This document shows positions 7,169-14,085 of a DNA stretch of 14,085 bases, piece by piece; positions within the stretch are counted from its first letter, which is position 1, and the number at the start of each line of letters is the position of its first letter. The notes beneath the pieces are model-generated. The model saw nothing but the letters and a program-made list of their open reading frames with translations, ran no database searches and was not told where the DNA came from. The translations under genes and the position numbers were made by a program. This stretch comes from UBA668 sp052034175 (lineage in GTDB: Bacteria > Actinomycetota > Acidimicrobiia > Acidimicrobiales > Ilumatobacteraceae), in the NCBI GenBank assembly GCA_052034175.1, contig JBPOIX010000411.1, positions 1 to 14,085 on the forward strand. Direction: 5' to 3'.

Positions 7169-7187
7169 TTTGGTTAGCCTTACAACC
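7169..7187 (+). promoter_or_regulatory. DtxR/IdeR-like iron box overlapping the promoter of the bacterioferritin-like gene
   Basis: The 19 bases TTTGGTTAGCCTTACAACC match the DtxR/IdeR consensus TTAGGTTAGSCTAACCTAA at 13 positions, with 11 of 13 in the core GGTTAGSCTAACC. The box contains a -10-like TAGCCT (7175-7180) and ends directly before the GTG start at 7188, with seven bases between -10 and start, so the mRNA would be leaderless. An iron-loaded regulator bound here would block transcription, which differs from the upstream activator site of mycobacterial bfrB. The right half of the box is degenerate. Confidence 0.42.
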
Positions 7188-7631
7188 GTGCATGCCGAGA
7201 TCGACGCCGACGCCGTCAACACCGTCCTCAACCAGATCCTCGAGGCGGAGCTGTCCGGTGTGGTGCGCTACACCCACTACTCGCTGATCATCATCGGCCC
7301 GAACCGCATCCCGCTGGTGGCATTCATGAAGGCCCAGGCGGCGGAGTCCCTCCTGCACGCCGAGCAGGTGGGCGAGATCCTCACGGGCCTCGGCGGGCAC
7401 CCCTCGATGCGCATCGCCCCGATCGAGGAGGTGGACCGCAACTCGATCCACTCCATCCTCGAAGCCAGCCTGCAGCACGAGCGCACCGCACTCGGGCACT
7501 ACCGCGACCTGCTCGCACTGGTGGAGCAGCGCTCGGTGTTCCTCGAAGAGTTCGCTCGCGGGCAGATCAGCGCCGAGGAGCAACACCAGCTGGAGCTGCG
7601 CAAGATGCTGCGCGACTTCTCGGTGAGCTGA
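7188..7631 (+). CDS. Bacterioferritin-like ferritin-family diiron protein
   Basis: A 147-residue four-helix protein close to bacterioferritin in length. Likely diiron ligands by helix are E21 (ELSGVVRYTH, 21-30), E53 and H57 (ESLLH), E98 (QHERTALGHYR), and E130 with H133 (EEQH). The spacing E53-x3-H57 departs from the normal ExxH, while the second pair keeps ExxH. No methionine occupies the position between E and H that binds haem in classical Bfr, so a haem-free protein is likely (inference). Role: iron oxidation and storage, or peroxide protection, in the cytosol. The start is GTG 7188. The upstream TTG at 7170 also gives an open frame but lies in the -10/iron-box element. It is followed after 11 nt by a ferredoxin gene on the same strand. 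I leave the symbol empty because it is a divergent clade. Confidence 0.85.
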   Translation: MHAEIDADAVNTVLNQILEAELSGVVRYTHYSLIIIGPNRIPLVAFMKAQAAESLLHAEQVGEILTGLGGHPSMRIAPIEEVDRNSIHSILEASLQHERTALGHYRDLLALVEQRSVFLEEFARGQISAEEQHQLELRKMLRDFSVS

Positions 7632-7642
7632 GGGGCGCATCG

Positions 7643-7969
7643 GTGCTGAAGCCCGCCGAGCCGTGCCTGCTGGTATGCACCGGCAAGGACTGCCGCGACG
7701 CCAAGGGGTACGCGGCCGTGCACGAGTTGGCCGCGGAGGTGCCCGGCGCGGTCGGCGTGCCGTGTCAGGGGATCTGCGACGGCCCGGTGGTGGGCGTGCG
7801 GGTGCGCGGCGAACTGCGCTGGTTCGGCGAGGTGAAGGGTGGAAAGGCGCGCCGGCAACTGGCGCAGGCCGTTGCCGGCGAGGAGCCAGGGAAGGGCCTG
7901 AAGGCGCGCGAGGCGCGCCAGCATCGCGGCAAGCTCGACCATCCGAAGAAGGCCGAACCCTTGCGCTGA
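7643..7969 (+). CDS. Thioredoxin-like [2Fe-2S] ferredoxin
   Basis: A 108-residue protein with the cysteine pattern of thioredoxin-fold [2Fe-2S] ferredoxins: C12 and C17 in VCTGKDCR, and C41 and C45 in PCQGICDGPVVGV (CX4C and CX3C). C8 is an extra cysteine. A short strand with GELRWFGEV at 56-64 follows, as in the family. From about residue 65 the protein becomes a hydrophilic tail rich in Lys, Arg and Ala, not part of the ferredoxin fold. GTG 7643 is supported by GAGGGG eight bases upstream, overlapping the stop codon of the bacterioferritin-like gene. The pair is therefore probably co-transcribed, and the ferredoxin may deliver electrons to the ferritin core, a job done by the unrelated Bfd in E. 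coli (inference). The gene ends 7 bp from a convergent gene. Confidence 0.82.
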   Translation: MLKPAEPCLLVCTGKDCRDAKGYAAVHELAAEVPGAVGVPCQGICDGPVVGVRVRGELRWFGEVKGGKARRQLAQAVAGEEPGKGLKAREARQHRGKLDHPKKAEPLR

Positions 7970-7976
7970 GGTGGAA

Positions 7977-10277
<2,301 letters not shown>

Positions 10278-10285
10278 GAAAGAGA

Positions 10286-10291
10286 CCCCCT
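10286..10291 (-). promoter_or_regulatory. Ribosome binding site deciding the CoxL-like start
   Basis: AGGGGG on the minus strand is 8 nt upstream of GTG 10277. The earlier in-frame GTG at 10310 has no such element, so this site favours the shorter protein. A TANNNT hexamer, TAGTCT (10328-10323), lies further upstream and could serve as a -10 with a leader of roughly 40 nt. Confidence 0.55.
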
Positions 10292-10337
10292 GAAGAACTG
10301 CCGTCGGCACGAACTGGCGCCGAGACTAGCGAACCCT

Positions 10338-10853
10338 TCAGGCCTGGGCGGCGTCGGCCGCGCGGACGGCCACGATCTGGGCCATCTGGTCGTACGGCCA
10401 GCCCCCAGGAAGTGTGGGCGGGGCGTCGGTGCCGGGCAGCACCGTGAGGCGGATCTCACCCGCACGGACGAAGCCGATGACCTCGCGGGCCGCTTCCTCG
10501 ATGCCCTCCGGCGTCTGCAGCTGGTCGATCTCGCGGGTCATCGAGGCGTTCTCCTGCTCGAGTGCCGTAGCCACCTGCTCCTTGCGTTCGATCTCGTCCT
10601 CCTGGCGCAGCCAGGCCTTCACGGGCAGGACGAAGAACGCCGCCACGACGGCCATCGTGAGCACGAGCGCGCCGAGCGCGATGAGGCTGCGCTTGCCGCG
10701 GCCCTGCACCAGGCGCTTGTCCTGCGGGATCGGCCGGGTGAGGTCGCCGAAGAGCGAGTCGTCCGTGCGCTCCACTGGGCGGGTACGCGACGCGGTGGCA
10801 TCCACCGGGCGACGGATCGTCGTCGTCGAGTGGCCACCGTGGTCCTTGGGCAT
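10338..10853 (-). CDS. FtsB/DivIC-family septum formation initiator
   Basis: A 171-residue single-pass membrane protein. A charged N-terminal cytoplasmic region (1-54) is followed by a transmembrane helix at about 56-77 and a coiled coil at about 81-113 (RQEDEIERKEQVATALEQEN at 83-102). The family segment TPEGIEEAAREVIGFVRAGE (114-133) closes the recognised domain. A Pro/Gly-rich extracytoplasmic tail with PGGWPYDQ (149-156) follows. FtsB-type proteins work with FtsL and FtsQ at the division septum. ATG 10853 has AGGAA upstream. The position directly downstream of enolase is the conserved actinobacterial arrangement and supports the call. DivIC is the name used in Firmicutes; the sequence is too divergent to choose by residues alone. 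Confidence 0.85.
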   Translation of the reverse strand: MPKDHGGHSTTTIRRPVDATASRTRPVERTDDSLFGDLTRPIPQDKRLVQGRGKRSLIALGALVLTMAVVAAFFVLPVKAWLRQEDEIERKEQVATALEQENASMTREIDQLQTPEGIEEAAREVIGFVRAGEIRLTVLPGTDAPPTLPGGWPYDQMAQIVAVRAADAAQA

Positions 10854-10874
10854 ACGTTCCTAGTCTCGCAGCGT

Positions 10875-10895
10875 GTGATGCCGCCGCGGCGTCAC
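10875..10895. repeat. 21-bp near-perfect inverted repeat between eno and ftsB
   Basis: GTGATGCCGC-C-GCGGCGTCAC has 10-bp arms with one mismatch, which becomes a G-U or A-C pair depending on the strand. It lies in the 85-bp gap downstream of the enolase stop and 21 bp before the ftsB start. No T-run follows on the minus strand, so it is not a standard intrinsic terminator. It could be a processing or attenuation hairpin, or an operator for ftsB. Confidence 0.5.
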
Positions 10896-10938
10896 CATTG
10901 CCGTCAGGCCCACCGGGGTCAGCGAGGGGTTAGTGGGG

Positions 10939-12216
10939 TCAGCGCGGGCTGAGCGCGCTGCGGCCCCGGAAGGCGGCCTGCTCGCCCAGCTGCTCCTCGA
11001 TGCGCAGCAGCTGGTTGTACTTGGCCACACGGTCGCTTCGGGCCGGGGCGCCGGTCTTGATCTGGCCGCAGTTCGTGGCCACGGCCAGGTCGGCGATGGT
11101 GGCGTCCTCCGTCTCGCCGCTGCGGTGACTCATGACGCTGCTGTAGCCGTGGCGGGTGGCGAGCTCCACGGTGTCCAGGGTCTCGCTGAGCGAGCCGATC
11201 TGGTTCACCTTCACCAGCACGGAGTTGGCGACCTTGCGCTCGATGCCCATGCGCAGGCGAGCGACGTTGGTGACGAACAGGTCGTCGCCGACGAGCTGGA
11301 TCTTGGAGCCGACGGCCGCGGTGAGCGCGCCCCAACCCTCCCAGTCGTCCTCGTGCATGCCGTCCTCGATGCTGACCACCGGGTAGGTGTCCACGATGCG
11401 GGCCCAGTAGGCCACCATCTCGTCGCGCGACAGCACCTTGCCTTCGCCGGCGAGGTGGTAGGCGCCGTCCTTGAACAGCTCGCTCATCGCAGGGTCCATG
11501 GCGATGGCAATGTCGGTGCCGGGCGTGTAGCCGGCCTTCTCGATGGCCTCCACCAGGATGCGGATGGCGTCCTCGTTCGTGGCCAGGTTCGGCGCGAAGC
11601 CGCCCTCGTCTCCCACGGCTGTGGACAGGCCGCGATCGTGGAGCACCTTCTTCAGGGTGTGGTAGGTCTCCGTGCCCCAGCGCAACGCTTCGCGGAAGCT
11701 CGGGGCCCCCACGGGCATGATCATGAACTCCTGCATGTCGATGGTGTTGTCGGCGTGGACGCCGCCGTTCACCACGTTCATCATCGGCACGGGCAGCACA
11801 TGGGCGTTCGGCCCGCCGAGGTAGCGCCACAGGGGGAGCTGCAGTTCGTCCGCCGCTGCCTTGGCCACGGCCAGCGAGGTGCCGAGGATGGCGTTGGCCC
11901 CGATGCGGGCCTTGTTGTCCGTGCCGTCGAGGTCGATGAGGGCCTGGTCGATGATGCGCTGCTGGAACACCTCGATGCCATCGAGCAGGTCGGCGACCTC
12001 GGTGTTGACGAAGCCGACGGCGGTGGCCACGCCCTTGCCGAGGTAACGGCTGCCACCGTCGCGCAGTTCCACGGCCTCGTGCTCGCCGGTGGAGGCGCCG
12101 CTGGGCACCGCGGCTCGGCCGGTGGCACCGCTGTCCAGGGTGACTTCGACCTCGACCGTGGGGTTGCCACGCGAATCGAGGATCTCACGGCCGACGACAC
12201 TGACGATCTCGCTCAT
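10939..12216 (-). CDS. eno: Enolase (phosphopyruvate hydratase)
   Basis: A 425-residue enolase of normal length, catalysing 2-phosphoglycerate to phosphoenolpyruvate in glycolysis. Visible active-site features are SGASTGEHEAVELRD (39-53), GDEGGFAPN with E204 (202-210), Mg ligands D241, E284 (SIEDG) and D311 (GDD), the catalytic base K336 (VLVKVNQIGS) and the SHRSGETED loop (363-371), followed by K387. All are intact. ATG 12216 begins the typical MSEIVSVVGREILDSRG-like N-terminus. A longer frame to 12255 adds 13 residues that do not belong. The -10-like TACCGT lies 7 nt upstream of the ATG, and the only ribosome-binding-like bases (GGCAGGT) abut the start. It is followed by ftsB, and divergent from the membrane-protein gene. 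Confidence 0.98.
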   Translation of the reverse strand: MSEIVSVVGREILDSRGNPTVEVEVTLDSGATGRAAVPSGASTGEHEAVELRDGGSRYLGKGVATAVGFVNTEVADLLDGIEVFQQRIIDQALIDLDGTDNKARIGANAILGTSLAVAKAAADELQLPLWRYLGGPNAHVLPVPMMNVVNGGVHADNTIDMQEFMIMPVGAPSFREALRWGTETYHTLKKVLHDRGLSTAVGDEGGFAPNLATNEDAIRILVEAIEKAGYTPGTDIAIAMDPAMSELFKDGAYHLAGEGKVLSRDEMVAYWARIVDTYPVVSIEDGMHEDDWEGWGALTAAVGSKIQLVGDDLFVTNVARLRMGIERKVANSVLVKVNQIGSLSETLDTVELATRHGYSSVMSHRSGETEDATIADLAVATNCGQIKTGAPARSDRVAKYNQLLRIEEQLGEQAAFRGRSALSPR

Positions 12217-12223
12217 ACCTGCC

Positions 12224-12229
12224 ACGGTA
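12224..12229 (-). promoter_or_regulatory. Putative -10 element of eno
   Basis: TACCGT on the minus strand lies 7 nt before ATG 12216 and would give a leaderless eno transcript. The matching -35 position carries TTCGCT, a poor match. The region is shared with the divergent membrane-protein gene. Confidence 0.38.
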
Positions 12230-12253
12230 GCCAACCCGGGGGCGGGAGCGAAC

Positions 12254-13150
12254 ATGACGTTGGGCTCACATCAACGGGCCTCCGGGCTCAAGTTCAGGGG
12301 CGTGCGGGCCGAAAGAAGTGCCATGGAACCGACCGACGGCCCCCGACTTCCGCCGCGGTCGTCGCTGGTCGCCGAGTCGATCTCGGAAGAGGTGCCGACG
12401 GTGGCCCGGCCGGTGACCGGGCCGGTGCCGGTGATCGAGGACGTGCGGGCTCGCCGCCATCACACACTGCTCCCGCGCACGGCCTGCTTCGCCGGGCAGA
12501 TGATGTGGATCGCGATCCCAGCGCTGGTGCTGCTCCTGGCGCAGAAGGGCCGCGTCGAGTGGGACGACACCGGTGTGCCGCAGTTCGACCGCGACGATCG
12601 CGCCTTGATCGCGACGCTCGTGCTGGCATCCGCCGGCGCCTACCTGTTCGGGTGGTTGTGGTGGGCCACGGCGGCGGCGCTCAACGCACGCCAGACCAGC
12701 CGCCACACCCTGTGGCCCGGCCTGCCGATCTTTGCGTTGTGCGTGCAGATCGCCGCGGTGGTGGCGGCGCGCGCGGTGCACCTGGAGGACGACATCTACG
12801 ACTCGGCCGTGTCGGCCGTGGCCTGGGCAGCGGTGGTGGCGGCGCACTTCGGTGTGCTCGGCGCGTTCCGCAGAGCGGCCACCAGCATCCGCGCACCACA
12901 GGCACCGTGGACACGCGTGATCGTCATCCCGTGGGCTGCCGTGGCATTCAACGCTGTGGGCGCCTTCTTCGTCGGTTTCATCAGCCAGACGATGACCATG
13001 ATCGTGATCGGCGTGCAGTTCGCCGTGCTGCTCTGGTACATCTTCAGCTTCTACCAGGCGATGGTCAGCTTCGACCGGGGCTGCATCGGCCGTGTGTCCA
13101 TGGGGCAGGACGACAACACGTTCGAGCGCTTCCTGCATCACCGCCGTTAG
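12254..13150 (+). CDS. Six-helix integral membrane protein of unknown function
   Basis: I do not recognise this family. The 298-residue product has a hydrophilic N-terminus of about 75 residues, then hydrophobic helices at about 77-97, 117-143, 154-175, 184-206, 219-243 and 246-270. A short polar tail ends in a His/Arg-rich FLHHRR. Acidic stretches (WDDTGVPQFDRDDR at 103-116 and HLEDD at 176-180) lie in two loops that would be on the same membrane face. The start is uncertain. ATG 12254 has GGGAG five bases upstream. ATG 12323 would give 275 residues, lose no helix and leave room for a promoter between it and eno. The frame is open back to 12089, but that part is antisense to eno. It sits alone between the divergent enolase gene and the convergent mazG-type gene. 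Confidence 0.75.
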   Translation: MTLGSHQRASGLKFRGVRAERSAMEPTDGPRLPPRSSLVAESISEEVPTVARPVTGPVPVIEDVRARRHHTLLPRTACFAGQMMWIAIPALVLLLAQKGRVEWDDTGVPQFDRDDRALIATLVLASAGAYLFGWLWWATAAALNARQTSRHTLWPGLPIFALCVQIAAVVAARAVHLEDDIYDSAVSAVAWAAVVAAHFGVLGAFRRAATSIRAPQAPWTRVIVIPWAAVAFNAVGAFFVGFISQTMTMIVIGVQFAVLLWYIFSFYQAMVSFDRGCIGRVSMGQDDNTFERFLHHRR

Positions 13151-13155
13151 GCGCC

Positions 13156-13208
13156 ACGAGGTCGTGCCGGTCTCCGCCGGCTGCGCCGTCAGCCGCGCTT
13201 GACCTCGT
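13156..13208. terminator. Inverted-repeat structure between convergent genes, possible bidirectional terminator
   Basis: Outer arms ACGAGGTC (13156-13163) and GACCTCGT (13201-13208) pair perfectly over 8 bp. Inside are two alternative hairpins, GCCGG/CCGGC (13166-13181) and GGCTG/CAGCC (13179-13194), which share three bases and so exclude each other. The structure spans the 38-bp gap between the membrane-protein stop (13150) and the mazG-type stop (13189) and reaches into the latter gene. No U-tract is visible, so termination is inferred from position. Confidence 0.35.
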
Positions 13209-14085
13209 CCCAGAGGGCATCGAGCGACTCCAGCCCCGCGGTGTGCAGGTCCAGCCCGCGCTCGCGGGCCAGCGCCTCCACCGCTTCGAACCGCACACGG
13301 AACTTCTGGGTGGCGGCGCGCAGCGCGGACTCGGGCTCCACCTTCAGATGGCGGGCCACGTTGACCACCGCGAACAACAGGTCGCCGAGCTCCTCGGCAG
13401 TGTGTGCCCGGTCGCCGTCGGCGGCCGCTTCCAGCAGCTCTGCCGTCTCCTCGGCGATCTTGGGGACGGCCCCGTCCACGTCCGGCCAGTCGAAGCCGAC
13501 CTTGGCCGCCTTGCGCTGCACGGCCTCCGCGTAGGACAGCGACGGTTGGGCCATCGCCACACCGTCGAACACCGAGGTGCGGCCCTTCTCGGCGCGCTTG
13601 ATGGCGTCCCAGTTGGTGAGCACGGTGGCGCTGTCCTCGGCAGTGACGTCGCCGAACACGTGAGGGTGGCGGCGCACGAGCTTGTCGTGGACGTTGCGCG
13701 CCACGTCGGCCATCGTGAACCGGCCTTCCTGCTCGGCGATCGTGGCGTGGAACTCGATCTGGTAGAGCACGTCGCCGAGTTCTTCCAGCAGGTGGTCGTC
13801 GGTGGTGGGGTCGTCCGGGTCGAGGGCCTGCAGCGCGTCGACCAGTTCGTACGTCTCTTCCAGCAGGTAGCGCACGAGGCTGGCGTGGGTCTGCTCCTGG
13901 TCCCACGGGCACTGCTCGCGCAGGGTGCGGGCCAGCTGATGGAAGCGCACCAGTTCCGCACCGACCGGTGCTCCGAGGGAGGGGATGTAGATGCACGTCA
14001 AGTGGTCCGCCTCCACCGTGCGGTCGAGTTCCGCCCACGTGGTGTGGACGATGGCTTCGTCGGCGGCGCCGAGCCGTTGCAGGAT
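13189..14085 (-). CDS. mazG: Methylase-MazG fusion (YabN-type) nucleoside triphosphate pyrophosphohydrolase, 5' end outside window
   Basis: The frame is open to the right edge, giving 298 visible residues. Two MazG domains are present. The first has EETYE at visible residues 76-80 and EELGD about 27 residues later. The second has EETAE and EELGD nearer the C-terminus. Both are the EExxE...ExxD metal-binding pattern for hydrolysing NTPs to NMPs and pyrophosphate. CPWDQEQTH precedes the first domain, as in MazG. Upstream residues include ILQRLG, VHTTWAELDR and ADHLTCIYIP, which resemble the end of the tetrapyrrole-methylase domain in Bacillus YabN. The GTG at 14016 is therefore internal, not the true start. 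The protein probably sanitises the nucleotide pool. The function of the methylase half is unknown even in better-studied relatives. It is convergent with the membrane-protein gene. Confidence 0.87.
   Translation of the reverse strand: MLQRLGAADEAIVHTTWAELDRTVEADHLTCIYIPSLGAPVGAELVRFHQLARTLREQCPWDQEQTHASLVRYLLEETYELVDALQALDPDDPTTDDHLLEELGDVLYQIEFHATIAEQEGRFTMADVARNVHDKLVRRHPHVFGDVTAEDSATVLTNWDAIKRAEKGRTSVFDGVAMAQPSLSYAEAVQRKAAKVGFDWPDVDGAVPKIAEETAELLEAAADGDRAHTAEELGDLLFAVVNVARHLKVEPESALRAATQKFRVRFEAVEALARERGLDLHTAGLESLDALWDEVKRG

Noticed and set aside
7170..7187. TTG at 7170 as start of the bacterioferritin-like gene
   Set aside because: These codons coincide with the -10/iron-box-like element, and a TTG start is less likely than the GTG at 7188 where the -10 spacing fits a leaderless start.
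10866..10900. Intrinsic terminator after eno
   Set aside because: The inverted repeat is strong, but no T-run follows on the minus strand, so I list it only as a repeat.
12266..14038. A 590-residue minus-strand frame
   Set aside because: It is a shadow of the membrane-protein gene and of the mazG-type gene in another frame, rich in Arg/Gly/His with no domain.

Overview
The window is gene-dense, very GC-rich chromosomal DNA. Codons end mostly in G or C and GTG starts are frequent. Several genes carry a TANNNT-type -10 hexamer 6-7 nt before the start codon, as in leaderless transcripts. Together with the eno-ftsB gene pair this points to an Actinomycetota chromosome. A deep lineage such as Acidimicrobiia is my inference, not something the sequence proves. 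I see no rRNA, tRNA, CRISPR array, insertion sequence or integrase, and no gap over 300 bases without a gene.

Layout from left to right. (1) 1-881, minus: the N-terminal part of a PAS-PAS-GGDEF signalling protein that runs off the left edge. (2) 940-4341, minus: a four-gene operon in the order class III aminotransferase, SDR oxidoreductase, second SDR oxidoreductase, Lrp/AsnC regulator. Each junction is a 4-base start/stop overlap. Its promoter (4348-4375) holds a perfect 15-bp palindrome between the -35 and -10 elements, with a half-site repeat 31 bp upstream. This looks like a self-regulated amine or amino-acid conversion module of unknown substrate. (3) 4441-7102, minus: a DrrAB-like ABC exporter with one ATPase and two paralogous ABC-2 permeases, also joined by 4-base overlaps. 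(4) 7188-7969, plus, divergent from the exporter: a bacterioferritin-like diiron protein followed by a thioredoxin-fold [2Fe-2S] ferredoxin. A DtxR/IdeR-like iron box overlaps the promoter. (5) 7977-10277, minus: an orphan molybdopterin-binding large subunit of the xanthine dehydrogenase/CO dehydrogenase family, with the form II AYRGAGR motif. (6) 10338-12216, minus: enolase, then an FtsB/DivIC-type septum protein. (7) 12254-13150, plus: an unrecognised six-helix membrane protein. (8) 13189-14085, minus: the C-terminal part of a YabN-type protein with a methylase tail followed by two MazG domains, cut by the right edge.

The right third is conserved housekeeping: glycolysis, division and nucleotide-pool sanitation. 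The left and middle are accessory. The two places most likely to hold something undescribed are the aminotransferase-SDR-SDR-Lrp operon with its operator, and the bacterioferritin/ferredoxin pair with its iron-box-like promoter. Nothing in the window is clearly a wholly new system. Functions beyond family level are inference.
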